Below, piece after piece: positions 45,503 through 59,539 of a stretch of 64,000 nucleotides of DNA; position 1 is the stretch's first letter; every line of letters begins with the position of its first letter. The notes under the pieces were generated by a model. The model ran no database searches. It was not told the DNA's origin and worked only from the letters and a program-made list of their open reading frames with translations. The translations under genes and the position numbers were made by a program. This DNA is from Urophycis tenuis. Taxonomy: Eukaryota; Chordata; Actinopteri; Gadiformes; Phycidae. The stretch lies in contig JAXIVH010000014.1 in NCBI GenBank assembly GCA_036785325.1, positions 1,270,778 through 1,334,777 on the forward strand. Direction: 5' to 3'.

Positions 45503-48500
45503 ATTCCACTGTATTTTTGCCCGCACTGATTGAAACACGACAAGGCCTGACACAACACACACACTGTGTGTTGTGGTGGTCATAGTGGTTGTAAAAGTAT
45601 TAAGAAATATGCATATGATCATTAAAGTGTAAGTGTGGTACACTTATTCCAACACCGAGACAAAGCTAAATGTGTGGCGTGCTGACGGTTCTAGCAGAGA
45701 CAGAGCTGCTACACACAGTTCCCACATTGACCACCAGAAGGCAAAAGACTGCAGTACCACGCTTGAACACTGGGGGGGGGGGGGAGAGGGGGGAGTGCCG
45801 AACAGCATAGAAACGCACGGGGGTGAACAGAGGCAAACGCTATACAATGAGAATCTCCTAGTCTATTTCGGCGGTGCGTGGCCTATTCCCTGCTACTGTG
45901 CAAATAACAATCTGCGGGTCATTGCGATCGCGGCCTCACATGGCGGTCCCTAAAGCCGTTGCTGCTAGCGCTGCACGCTCGCGATGTGACGAACAGCGGG
46001 GCAGCGGTGTCTTGAGATAGGCATGAATAAAACATGCGCATCTTTATGCGTCCGAGCTGCACATTTCGCCCCTTAGACGACATCACGAGGATCGGACAGC
46101 GGTGCCAAATGAGCCAAACGTATCGCGAGTTCATGAGGAGCGATGGCCGGCGACGCTTCACGTGTTTAAATGGCACGTCTTCTCATCAGGGCCTCTTTTG
46201 CGTCCAGGAATAATGGTGGTGGTGGTGGTGGTGGTGGTAGGGGTTGTTATCGCCATGGTTACGAACCACATCACCTTTTGTGGCACTTTTCTAGGTGCTG
46301 CCATTGTTGTGTGTGAGCGTTATAATGAGCCACGGTGTGTATGTGAAATGGGCTCCACATGCCGTGGCTTCACGCAGCGCAGTGTCCAGGAAGCTTAACC
46401 CTCTCTCGGGAATGTCGCCTTCAGCATCAAACGCTGCCGACAAGGAGCTCTGTACATCACACACACGCACACACACACACATACACACACGCACCATATC
46501 CCCCTAGACGCCAGTGTCCCTCAAACTGATAACGAAAGACAACCGAGGATTTCACACCTGTTTTCTGAAAATGACAGTAATGTTTTAGTATAAGTGACCA
46601 AAATGGCATAGAGAACCATGTTGATGCCGATGCAATTATATATTCTTTGTCCTTGCCAGAATTCCGTCCTATGACCTCCGACCTCGTGCAGGCACATGAC
46701 CTCATGCAGTCAAAAATAGATACCCATGTTGAGGCCCTTCATGATTACGACACCCCCGCATAACAAAACGTTTTTTTTTGGGGCATTATTACCAATAGAT
46801 TTTTGACAGTATCTAGGAGAAAATAATGGCCAGCGCACTGTGGCAGCTGGAATGGAGAACATCCTAATGGGGCCGTTTCCCCACAGAAATCCTGCTGTAG
46901 TTCAAATGCACTCAACAGAAGTGATGACCCGTAGACGCTTCATTTAGGGAGCACACACACGCACACACATGCGCATGCACGCATGCACACACATATCCAC
47001 ACCCACCCACACACACACACTGAATCCGGGCTCATCTGATCTGACCAGGGTGGCCAATGAGAGGATAGCATCTCTGGTATCGCTCGTCGCCAGACCAGTA
47101 TGAGAAAGACACTGGTAGGGTTCACTGGGGGCTTTCAACCACTAGGGGGGTGAGGGACACAGCGTGGCCTAGTTCCTCTGATTTATGGTAAGATGTCACA
47201 CAAACGCTCCCAGACCTCTCCTCCTCAAGATGACTGCGGTACGTATGCAGAACTCTGTGTGGACTAATTACCTTGGATTCACTCTCCTCGTTTATAGTGG
47301 CTGAGCTTGTTGTTGTACAGGCGAGTGCATGTGTGTGCGTGTGTGTGTGCATGTCTGTGTATGTGTGTGTGCATTTGATCTCTACGCATGTGTGTGGGAA
47401 CGCCAATCAACTTTCAGAGTTAACAAGAGTGCAATAATGAGACAAAGGAAACATGCGACTATTGTTGGGTATTTGTGCATGAGAGGGGAGGAGAGTGTGC
47501 GTGCGTGTGTGTGTGTGTGTGTGTGTGCTGTGTGTGTGTCTGTGCGTGAAGGGCTCTAGAGGCATTATCAGTGGAATCTCATTTACGGTGTCTGTCATAC
47601 AAAAGCTGTGCATTGCTTAGGCGCAGGCTCCCTTGTTGGGCTTTTAAACTGCAAGTCTCACACTGAGCTGCCAACAGATACAGTGGACCCTCCTAAGAGT
47701 GTGCCCATTATAGAGGTCTTCAAGGGCCCGAAAGGTTACATCAGCTACCAACCATAAATCCATCCAGCTATTTTAAGGTCCCAGCCTGCAGAAAAAGGGT
47801 CTTTGTTTCTTATTGCAGACAGTATTGTCTGCTAGTGTACAGTCAATACGTACTTGCAGTGCCTAATGTTAGTGCTGATTATTTGAGGCGACTTTCAGTG
47901 AACTTTGGTGAACATCGGGTGAGACTTCACATTTCACAGTTTTTCCAAAAAACACAGCAGAGCACAACACAAATCCAACCCGATGCCCCAGCCTGTAGAA
48001 GCCATCCTTTATTAGAGTCACACTCAAAAACTGTCTCCCTAAAAAAACAAACTTAGAAATGTGTTGAAAAGCCTCTCTTTTATAACACATTGTGTTGCGC
48101 CCCTCTGGCGAGTTGTGACACGTAATTATCGAGCAAACGAAGGGGGAAAAAAAACTATGTCCCCGGTGTCCGAAGATCACGCAATTAGTCATCCAGGTTC
48201 AAACGTGTCTTTCTTCATCTTTCTTCAAGGCCTCGAGGGGGGGGGGGACAGTTTTGTTTATGTACCACTGCTGGGATGGGGGGGGAACGATGCAGCACGT
48301 CCACCCTGATCACAAACGAGAGGACGGGGGAGTTTGAACGTGAAATGACGGAGCAATGCAGACATTGATAAGTCTTAATTAGGATAAATGTATGATCAAG
48401 TAGGCTCAAGGGATTCACGTCCTACAACATTGCGTGATGCATCCCGACAGGTTAAACACGAAATATGTATCCCTTGACTCTTTTTCCCAACGCAATGCCT

Positions 48501-48525
48501 CAATTGTTTGGCTGCTTCGCACGCC

Positions 48526-48570
<45 letters not shown>

Positions 48571-50688
48571 ACAGCAAATTCCTCTGTGGACGATGAGGAC
48601 CTGACCTGAATCGATGATGTCATGGATAAAACAATGCACTGTGAAATCCATCTCTACTTGTGCACCATGACACTCCTGGCGTGTGAGTCAGTGTACTTAC
48701 TAGACTAGTAAATAGTTGGAGATTCAGGGCCTTTGGACAGGCAGAAAAGATGATTGATCATGTGGCTAATCAAAACACGAGTCTCTGATTACAAAGAACT
48801 ATTTGTGATGCATTTCCATTTCATTTCCATTTTGATCGGTGGACGGGATTGTTTGTATCAATTGATTAGTTTGCTTCAGAATATTCAGCCTAAATGTCTC
48901 CCCTTATCCCTTACCAAACATACAATTCACATGATTCATTTGTGGTAATCATCACATGTTTACATTTCATTTTCATTTTCAATTCACATTTCATGTTTGA
49001 AATATATATGAATCGTGTGTCTGTGTGTGTGTGTGGGTGATTGTGTGTGACAACACTGTGTGTGTGTGTGTGTGTGTGTAGTCCCTCAAATGCTTACGTC
49101 CAGCTATTACAATGCAGGGCCACGTCCATGATCGGCTACAGAGCACCTGCAGGGTTGCGCGGTTTAACTACCAGCTGTTTAGTACGAAAGTGGATGCGGA
49201 TCTTTGACCCTTTTACCAAAGCTTTCATTGGTTCTCATCCCAGTTCCTGATCGTCTCCTAACAGGGACATTGGTTTGCAGCCAGGATATCAACACAACAA
49301 CACGACACAAACAGTGAATGTGTCGCATGCGTGACGGACAGCGGCGGTGGTTATGTTGATACGGTAGCCACCGTTGGTATTCAGGTTCTCTAAATAGCGT
49401 TTCTAACTCCAGGAATGAACCGAGGTGTGTGAAACTGCAGTGGAGTTAGATACTCAGATGAGAAGCGAGCGCTAAACGCTTTTATTTCGAAGACACCGCA
49501 GTTACACAAAATCCCATCTGGCAAGTTCACTGTTTTTATTTTCTCCACTCAGGGACCTTCTCGTATGAGGGTTTGGTTGTTAGGCTGCTTAAACAGACTG
49601 TAGTGCTCTCAGCAAAACACTTAACGCGAGTCAAGTGTTTTGCTTAAATCAAACAAGCGCGGCTCAGTGAGAACTTCTCCTTCCGCTCATTGTTGTTTCG
49701 TTTGGCATGTTTTTTTTCTCCTCCAGCCCAAAGGTTTGTGTTGGGAAACTACAGTGGATGTTGTTTCCGCTGCCAGCCGTGCCTCTATTCCTGGACTCCT
49801 GCAAGCAAATAGAGCAAGAATAATTTGTCTAAAGTATTTCGGAAGCAATCGCTGGTCAACACACAAGCACACAGGAAACAAGCACAACATTGTCCTTGTC
49901 CTCGGAGCCACGGTGCTCGTAAGCAATTGGTACAACACACAGAAGAATGGTCACTTTAAAAGTAAAAGTGGTAGCAATCTGTGTTCCACTCAAAAGAACA
50001 ACAAAACCTTATGGAGGTTCTGAAACGCACTTCACAAAAACTAGGACAGGATGATCTGCTTTCCACAAAAATGTGATTTAGCTCACTCCCGTCGGTAAAA
50101 CAGTCATGGTCAGCAGTCTTTCGGCGCTGGCTTTGAATACAAGTATATACAAAAATACACTCAAATAATTGAAGTGCATTCAATGTAGCCTGGGACGCAG
50201 ACAAATCCGCGAGCTCATGTTTAATTTGCTCTGGCGTACGCGTCTGGCCCACCAGGCAAATGTCCACCCCAGATGGAGCAATGGCGGGGCCTTTATCTAC
50301 CATGGGGCGGGTTCGATACGCTGACTGTACAGAACACGCCTCCCAATGCCCCGACCCCCCACCGTCCTATGGGACAGGGGCGCCATGGGACGCCTTTGTC
50401 TCACGTCTCTGATTGGCTGTCGTCCGTGGCGTCCAGGAGGCCCCATTGTGGACGTGGGAAGTGAACCGAGAGGACCCGGACCGATGCGCGTTTTTTTTTG
50501 CGGAATGGCGGCGGCGGCGGCGTCGTCAAGCTGCGTGTGATCGGCGTGTTTCACCCCCCCCCCCCCCCCCCCCCCCCGCACCCACCTGCAAGCAAGCACA
50601 ATGCGTCCGAGCGGCGACTCCGAGCGGCGTTCGAGTATTCAAGTGCTCAACGTTCAGGCAGAGAACATTGTGGAACACGTGAAAGGCT

Positions 50689-50950
50689 GAAGAAGAAGAA
50701 TGACTCTTTTATCCCGTGAGGGAAATTTGGTCTCTGCATTTAACCCAATCGTGAATTAGTGAAACACACTCAGCACACAGTGATGGTGAGGCACACAGTG
50801 AGGTGAAGCACACACTAATCCCGACGCAGTGAGCTGCCTGCTACAGCGGCGCTCGGGGAGCAGTTAGGTGCCTTGCTCAAGGGCACTTCAGCTGTTCGTA
50901 CTGGTCGGGGTTCGAAAGTCCGAAGCCCTAACCAGTAGGCCGCGGCTGCT
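50689..50950 (-). mobile_element. tRNA-derived SINE, V-SINE-like (copy 3)
   Basis: Reverse complement of the copies at 882 and 29283. About 20 bp between the A and B boxes are deleted (near 50918), joining CTTCGGACT directly to TTCGAACCCC. Ends in (GAA)n near 50690. Confidence 0.9.
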
Positions 50951-51224
50951 GACTGAATAACAAGGACGGGAATAAAAACCAAAAAAAAAAAAAAAACCCA
51001 CCTGACTTGGCTCAATATGAACTATAAAGCCTTACCTTTTTCCCTGACGTGGCTGACTTAGAAATGTACTGCCTGCCCCCCCCCTCCCTCCGACACCCCC
51101 CCGCGCTCGCTCACTTCCCATGAATAACAAACGCCCTCCAGAGGCCATTAATAATACATCCAAGCACCCTCGCACCTCACCACGCAGGAGTAGTCCAGCC
51201 GGACCGGCCCCCCGCCTCGCCTCG

Positions 51225-51234
<10 letters not shown>

Positions 51235-51274
<40 letters not shown>

Positions 51275-51300
51275 AGACACACACACACACACATACACAC
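51235..51300. repeat. (CA)n array running into the gap
   Basis: CA/TACA repeats up to the first N of the second gap. Confidence 0.9.
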
Positions 51301-51500
51301 NNNNNNNNNNNNNNNNNNNNNNNNNNNNNNNNNNNNNNNNNNNNNNNNNNNNNNNNNNNNNNNNNNNNNNNNNNNNNNNNNNNNNNNNNNNNNNNNNNNN
51401 NNNNNNNNNNNNNNNNNNNNNNNNNNNNNNNNNNNNNNNNNNNNNNNNNNNNNNNNNNNNNNNNNNNNNNNNNNNNNNNNNNNNNNNNNNNNNNNNNNNN
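51301..51500. other. assembly gap (200 N)
   Basis: Exactly 200 N, the same placeholder length as the first gap, directly after a (CA)n array. Confidence 0.99.
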
Positions 51501-52190
51501 TGCTACTGCTAATGGTCCTCAGAATCCTCAGGTGGGAAACATTGACGGTATATGTTCAGGTTGGACAGTTGGACAGGCTCAAATCACGAAAGTATACCTC
51601 ACGCTCGGCATACAACTGACAACACATGCCTGCGTCTGACAGTCAAAGCAGTTGAAACAGGAAAACAAGGAAGGAAATGCATGCAACGTGCCATTTCTCA
51701 CGGCTTCGAACTGCTACATCAAAACCTACTTGTGTGTCTTCCAGCTCCCACTGAGCTTCCGGGGGCGACGGCACTGTAAAACAATCTCATCGCTAAGCGG
51801 CCATTCAATGGAATATTTCACCATAACATGTCCGACATGTACCCTAGAGTTTCACTGAACACGTGAAACTCTTCCTCGCCGTCTGCTGGGAGGAGACGAC
51901 CCGCGACACGTCACGACATGTCAGCGCTCGGTGCGCGTGGAACAAAAGGAGACGCAAAGTGAAATGGATGAATGAATGAATGAATGAATATTAGATTCTC
52001 CGGCAGCAGAGCGAGATGATGAAGCCTTGTGATTGGCTCCCTAGCTTTGCCCTCATTAATGTACATGAAAGCGAGGCCCAGCGCTGGCCCGAGGTGGTGA
52101 TTTTTGATAAATGAGATTCGCTGTTGCGAGGAGATTTGTTCCATCGGGGCAATTGTGTAGTTTCAACATTTTGTCCACGCTGCGCACCAA
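51501..52190. other. intergenic with candidate non-coding block
   Basis: 51960-51990 has (TGAA)n. 52010-52170 is complex sequence with CCCTCATTAATGTACATGAA and GATAAATGAGATTCG motifs. No gene. Confidence 0.4.
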
Positions 52191-52195
52191 ATAAA

Positions 52196-52221
52196 GGTGT
52201 GTGCGTGTGTGTGTGCGTGTG

Positions 52222-52262
<41 letters not shown>

Positions 52263-52391
52263 GAGAGTGTGTGGGGGTAGGGATGAGAGGGTGTGTTGGC
52301 AGCAGCGAGGTATTTGAATGAAAGGGAAAAAATTAGGAGGAAAACTCATTTTCCCTCTAATACCTCAAATCTGCCCGGTAGTCTATGTGAG

Positions 52392-52450
<59 letters not shown>

Positions 52451-52676
52451 ACACTAACACACACACATGCCTGCATTCACACACACACACGCCAACAGAC
52501 AAAGACTTACAATCACACCCACAAACACACAACACACACACACACATGCGTCCGCAGGCATGCACGTGCCGACACAAACACACACACACATGCCAACAGA
52601 CAAACACTCACATTCACACACATAAGCAGACTCGCACACTCTCTCTCACACACACACACACACAAACACACACACC
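52196..52676. repeat. (TG)n then (CA)n arrays
   Basis: (TG)n at 52196-52262 and (CA)n from 52393, with ATGCCAACAGACAAA-type units repeated at about 52490 and 52590. Confidence 0.85.
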
Positions 52677-53007
52677 TTTGTCCAAAACGTAATTAATTCC
52701 AGACAGAGGCCAACACAATGGCGTGTGCCATCTCTAATTTCCATACAGAGGCCCACTCTGACCCCGGGACGTCTTATTCCTACCGGAAAGCTCCGTGAAC
52801 GTATCCGCCGTCTGGAAAATGGCGGGGAATGGAGAGAGAGAGAGAGAGCGACTGTTTACTCCCCCCCCACCACCCATCCCGACGTCCCCCCGTTCCTCCC
52901 CGTTATCCAACCTGTTTACCTATGCATTGGGTGGAAGGCAGGCGATGGCTTTGCGTCGCCTTCACGCGCGGGGCAGCGACTGCGGGCTGTGTGTGTGTGT
53001 GTGGGGT

Positions 53008-53039
<32 letters not shown>
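53008..53039. repeat. poly-G tract (32 nt)
   Basis: Longest G run in the window, after (TG)n. Confidence 0.9.
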
Positions 53040-53040
<1 letters not shown>

Positions 53041-53049
53041 ACGGTGGGG

Positions 53050-53750
53050 GTGAGGTCTGAGTCAATAAGAGAGAAGCGGAGGCAAACAGGAATACATTGC
53101 TTTAATGGAGACGAGCTCCAAATGCATTATAGTGGGGGCTTATCTGTGGCTACATCTCACTGAGGTAATGCATTACAGAGTGTGATATATAACTATATAT
53201 ATATATATACAACAAAGATATACAGCATATAAATCTATTTTATCTCCTTTGCTATGAACACGTCGACGAACAATATTTCATTCTGACTTATTTGTCACGG
53301 TGTAACGATGAACTAACGTGGAAAGACAGACACGCCCCCCCCCCGAAAAGTTGCATACATTCACAAAAAGTAAATCAACTTTTGGTTTCACACCACAATG
53401 GAAAGGCGGCGTGTGTGCGTGCGTGCATGCGCCCCTCTTCCCTTGGTTTCCATGGAGATAGAAGCCATAGGCCAGGATGCGTTCTGAATCCGAAGCCTCC
53501 GTCGCCAGCCTCTTCTGCAGGCGACGGCGAGACATTCAGCGTCGCACGCCAACGGCGGCCATTTTGCACGCCAAAACGACTGACCTGTGACCCCCGAGCG
53601 TCACTGGACACGCTAGAATGCCACCACATGTCGCCGTGTACCTGGGCTAACTCGGTGATTAATCACCAGCGCCGGCGCTCCGCACACGCAGAACACGCAC
53701 TGCGCGTAGGGCACCAAGTGCCTCAGGGGCTTACATAAACCTGTAATTTA
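53050..53750. other. intergenic, no gene seen
   Basis: Contains a TATA-rich stretch (53188-53208) and otherwise unique-looking DNA. Confidence 0.5.
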
Positions 53751-53760
53751 ATATGTAATA

Positions 53761-54195
53761 TTGTTTTTGAATCAAGGTGCAAAACTGTATTTCAGCATAC
53801 AATCCCTGAGTATTTTACTTGTATTTCTGAATGCAGGGTCAATGCTTAGATGTGTGCAAGGAGTTCCTCAAGACCAGGAGGAAGATTTAGATGATCAACC
53901 ATCCACCAGCAGTTCAAGCACACATCATCAACCACCAAGCTCTGCAGACTCTGCACAGCACCCAGCCCTGACCAACAACCATCAACTACTAGTTCAGGTA
54001 CAGATACAACCCAGCCCACAACCACCACTTCTGGCAGAGTGAGTCCTGTCACTGAGAGGCCATCAGCAAGTGACATTGTGGAGTTATTTTGGAAATAAAG
54101 AGAAAACGTACTGACAATTACTGAGTTGAAGTCCATTTTTGAGGGGCACCACAATGCATCTGTGCTTAGGGCACCCAAATGGCTAGCAACGGCCC
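53761..54195 (+). other. unrecognised open segment, possibly a decayed transposon or retrocopy
   Basis: An open frame of 93 codons rich in Gln, Ser and Pro (TSSSSTHHQPPSS) follows an acceptor-like TGCAG near 53838, and AATAAA lies at 54094. No domain recognised. The ending GGCACCCAAATGGCTAGCAA with CGGCCCTG resembles mobile-element termini. Could be chance. Confidence 0.25.
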
Positions 54196-54354
54196 TGTTA
54201 ATCACATTTGGTGCACGCCCCCAAAAGCATGTTTAAGTGACGTCCGTCGCAACATGTGACCTTTAACGAGAAACACCTTGTTGGTATTTTTTTTTGTTTT
54301 TGTTTTTTTACGGTGAAAACTGTCATCAACTGTCATTTAGTTTATAAACACTTA

Positions 54355-54593
54355 AGTATTGGCACTTTGATCGCTCTTTGTAACTTGGCACTTAGTCAGA
54401 GATGTTGTATACTAGCAATGGTTTAACCTAGCAATTGAAATGCTTGAAACTTGAAAGTTCTGGTGACATTTCTTACTGTATTAGCAGCTCAATTAAATGT
54501 TTCACCTTCGTACGACAAATGTACTCTTTGTGAGTCGCTTTGGATAAAAGCGTCTGCTAAATGCCCTAAATGTAAATGTGAATGTAAATGTAT
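54355..54593 (+). mobile_element. dispersed teleost repeat (copy B)
   Basis: Inverted relative to copy A in the dicer1 intron at 3537. Shares CTTGGCACTTAGTCAGAGAT, CTAGCAATTGAAATG and ends GATAAAAGCGTCTGCTAAAT followed by GTAAATG repeats. Confidence 0.8.
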
Positions 54594-54879
54594 TTCGGTG
54601 TGTAAATAGTTCTGGGACTCAGGCACATGATGACATGTCTGCTAAGGTGCTACCTCCACCTTTAGCACCCCCCCCCCCCCCCCCCCCCACCCCACCTGTG
54701 TTGTTATTTCCCTGCCTCCACTTCGCTCCTTGATTGCATCTCCTGGTTGGAGACGGGCAAAATAATTAAAGTGAATCAGCTCAAGAGCTCGGGTGCGGTT
54801 TGAGTTGTAGCGCAGGCAGTTGCACTTGGCTTTGTTTATCGTGGCGGCTTTCATCTATATGTGTGCGTTCGCATGTGCG

Positions 54880-54885
54880 TGTGTA

Positions 54886-54936
<51 letters not shown>
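54880..54936. repeat. (TG)n microsatellite
   Basis: About 28 TG units, interrupted only near its start. Confidence 0.9.
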
Positions 54937-55056
54937 CTCTCCTGATGGAACACAATGATGTGATTAAGGACACGATGTCAGTTGGCGTTTTTTTTTTTTT
55001 TTTGACGACTCTGTACGCAGATCGGTTCTGTCCCTGTTGATGCTGATGACGCGAAT

Positions 55057-55130
55057 TGAATCACTTTCACAACACAATGAAGACCCCCAACCCCCCCCCC
55101 ACCACACACACGCACGCACGCACGCACGCA

Positions 55131-55182
<52 letters not shown>

Positions 55183-55230
55183 ATCACTTTCAAACACAAT
55201 GAAGACCCCTAACCCCCCCCCCCCCCCCCC
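55057..55230. repeat. duplicated block around a (CA)n array
   Basis: ATTGAATCACTTTCA...AACACAATGAAGACCCC followed by a poly-C run occurs at about 55057 and again at 55178, on either side of (CA)n 55104-55177. Confidence 0.85.
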
Positions 55231-55239
55231 TCGCCATCG

Positions 55240-56429
<1,190 letters not shown>

Positions 56430-56699
56430 AGTACCAACCAAAACAAATATTAAGTAAATAAATAAATATTTGATGGTATTAGAGCTTATATCACTTTCTA
56501 TTTGTATTGTTTTTCACTTTTTAACTTTTTATGCAGCTTACCACCGGAGCGAGTTTGCACCAACTGTAGCAAATATGAAGGGAATCAATTCATACCTGAT
56601 GCTATGGTTAGATCTTATATCACACTGTTATTTTGAGGGAACTTTTGCGTAGCTTTCATCCTTGCAGACAACAATGTATAAATAAACAATGAGCCAGTG

Positions 56700-57260
56700 T
56701 TGTGTGACTGCAAAATGTGCAAACAAAAAATGCAATTGCAAATCATTTCCACAAAGCCTAATTGTGTTCAATTTTAACTACTCCCATTCAGCGGGCTTCA
56801 CGGACTGTGGCTGAGAAACAACAACATTTATTAGCCTCCATTATTATTGCTTTCATTACTTCAATGGCCACTCAGACTTAAGAATGCAGCTGGACACCTG
56901 TGTCTCAATCAATGGATGTTAATTGTCTTTTGTGTCCAATTGTGCTCAACTCAAGAGGCCCGAGCAAATGTATTCCACTGTGCCTTAACTTGCACAGCCA
57001 ATGCTAAAGATCTGATGAGACAATTAGCACAGGCTTATTTTCAAGCCTGCCGAGCAGAGCAGGCTTAGTAATGTGGAACCCGGCAAAACAGTAATTTGAC
57101 CGGCGTACCATTTTGCCCCGCTCTGCCTGGGTCCTTGGCGCAGCGCAACATTTGCGTTAAGTTCTGGTAATTACTTTGACGTGGTTTATTTGTGGGGAAA
57201 CTGAATACCGCTCCGGTGTACACACTAGACGGCGAATAAATTTAATTACCGCGCAAACTT
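56700..57260. other. candidate conserved non-coding element cluster
   Basis: About 560 bp with no simple repeats, balanced composition and many TAAT, ATTA, CAATTAG and GCAAAT (octamer-like) motifs, including AATGCAATTGCAAATCATTT and GACAATTAGCACAGGC. It looks like a developmental enhancer; there is no coding potential. Conservation could not be tested. Confidence 0.35.
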
Positions 57261-57739
57261 ATTGAGTCCCAGAGGAGTTGGGAAAGCAAATGGATTTTTC
57301 TACAAATTTCTTTGGAGGCAATTCAAATGTGCAGGAGACGGGAGAGCCATTTTGTTTTTTATTTACGTCTGCATGTACAGATTCTCTTCCCCAGACAATT
57401 ATTCTTGTTTTGAGGTTCATCCCGCAATTGAAGGGAAAAGTTTTTTTTTTGCAATGCAATACAACGTCATCTATTCCATTTAATGAGTATTGTTATGTTA
57501 TTGTGGATGATTGTATTTGTTGGCTACATTTTAAGCATCTGAGAGACGTCCCAAAAATCCAAAAAAGTCCCAAAAAAGGAAATTAATACTTAATCCGATT
57601 TAACACTTCTAAAAAACGCTAATCGTTATAGGAAATTATGATGAACTACAAAATCATAGTAATGTAGTAAGTAAGGTCCCACACTGATCTGTTTTCTGCA
57701 CTGTGTGCAAAAAAATGGCCTGAAGTTTTCGGATCCCCT

Positions 57740-57970
57740 TTGAATTCCAGTTAAACCCCTTAGTTCACCGCTCTTTGATGAAACTCTCCCTTAATTAATG
57801 CTAATTAAGTCAAGATTCTGGGCATTCCTGGAATTAGTATTCGTATTCATTACAGAGCATGTTCACAAAATGGCTGTGGGAGACAATCTATCCAATGCAT
57901 TGTTTTAATTAGGAAGAGTCTTGATGCTAATTCTCCCTGTAGGCTTCACCAGCAGCTAATGCTGAGCCAC
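57740..57970. other. candidate conserved non-coding element
   Basis: TTAATTAATGCTAATTAAGT near 57791, followed by GGCATTCCTGGAATTAG and CATTGTTTTAATTAGGAAG. Dense homeodomain-type motifs, no repeats, no open frame. Confidence 0.35.
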
Positions 57971-57974
57971 GCAC

Positions 57975-57977
<3 letters not shown>

Positions 57978-58030
<53 letters not shown>

Positions 58031-58041
58031 ACACACACACA
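57978..58041. repeat. (CA)n microsatellite
   Basis: About 30 CA units with one CC interruption. Confidence 0.9.
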
Positions 58042-58044
58042 CGC

Positions 58045-59325
58045 GGTATAGAATTGAATAAATAAACAATGACAAGCAACTACCTGAGAAGAAGTGCTTC
58101 GTTACCATCTTCTCTTTCTTTCGCGAACACAAAGAAAAAAGCTGCGCAAAAAAAAGCCCGCGCTTCGCTATCCGTACGAGAAGCCGCGCTTCACCAGCGG
58201 CAACTTTCTCAAAGTGACTCTGTGACTCTGCCTTTGCTCTCGATGCTGGCGATCACGCCGGCCCGTGGAGCCGTTAGCCAGGCTCTAACTATTATTGATA
58301 GCCGTGTTGTAATTCTGCCTCAGACAGCAGAGCTGCCGGTGCCCTTGCCTCTTATAATCAAGCTAACTCTAAGCGATTAGGATACATGTTTGACAGCGAG
58401 GCGGAAGGGGCCCCCCCCCCGCTATACTTTACATATAAAATGCCCCCTAATCCGTGACATTAAAGCGCTACCTAAAGCCCTGTCAAGCGCCTGAAGAAAC
58501 GAACGCCATCCCCGGCGAGATTCCTTCCACTGTCTAACGCTAGCTAGCGCTTCTTTTCGGTGAACAAGGTTTGGTACAAGTGTAAGCCTTAAAATGTGTC
58601 GTTTCTGTTTTTTTTTTTTTTTTTTATAACGTAGACCCACTTACCCATTGACCCCGAAAGCTGACATGGATAATGGCTGTATATTTCAAAGTCAAAATAG
58701 CCGTGAGGAGTGTAGACGTTATGCATTGGTGCCTTTAGCAATTTACAATTCAATAAGAATTAGAATTATGTGAAGATGAATGTCCATGAGGGAAAGCTGC
58801 AGCCGACAGCTTGAGAATGAATGGCTCACCACATCACTATGATGATTTGTTGTTGTTTTCGCTTTGTTACTTTGAATTAGGTTTACCGGTAATGAGCATT
58901 TATACGTATTTAATAGTGTTTAAAAACTCTTGTGTTGATTTCCCCTGAATACTGGCAAGAACCAACTACAATAATGGCCTTTGGGCTCTGAACACTTATG
59001 TTTGTCGTCAGTCAGCGAGCTGGAGACATCTTAATGAATGTCCCAAAATCTAAAAGTTTCCTCAAAAGGAGTCGACGGGTGTTGGGTTTCTCTAAGACTT
59101 TAGTTTCCGCACAGCGTACCATTTATAAAAGACAAATCTCTTATCTATAGGTTCTGCTTAGCAAGTAGGTGGAGGGGAAAAGAGAGCCCGTGTCAGTCTC
59201 ATCTATTAATAATAAGGGAAAGTGACAAAGAGACACTGTGTGGTGAAGTGACAGTGGCCCCGGCTACTATTCACTACATTAATATATCACTGTTAGGAGA
59301 GAAACTTGTGCTTACCAGGGAGATC
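58045..59325. other. intergenic, no gene seen
   Basis: 58225-58380 is complex and may be a further non-coding element. A poly-T run lies at 58610-58625. No exon recognised. Confidence 0.45.
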
Positions 59326-59326
59326 A

Positions 59327-59328
<2 letters not shown>

Positions 59329-59399
<71 letters not shown>

Positions 59400-59481
59400 A
59401 CATACACACACACTGAAATGTCTGTGTCATAGTTTTGACAGGCCAACAGGATTATTATAGCAACTCGCTGTGTGTATATAT

Positions 59482-59527
<46 letters not shown>

Positions 59528-59532
59528 GTGTG
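59329..59532. repeat. (CA)n and (TG)n arrays, inverted to each other
   Basis: (CA)n at 59329-59412 and (TG)n at 59468-59532, 55 bp apart. Confidence 0.9.
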
Positions 59533-59539
59533 TACGGTC

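Larger units (their letters stand above)
45090..51230. other. intergenic, microsatellite-rich, no gene seen
   Basis: Simple repeats at 46213-46240 (TGG)n, 47325-47370 and 47499-47540 (TG)n, 48529-48567 (TG)n, 49018-49078 (TG)n and 50554-50577 (poly-C). Short open frames here lack splice signals and recognisable domains. Confidence 0.5.

Noticed and set aside
49640..50023. 127-codon open frame
   Set aside because: No family recognised, AT-rich, and no splice or promoter context.
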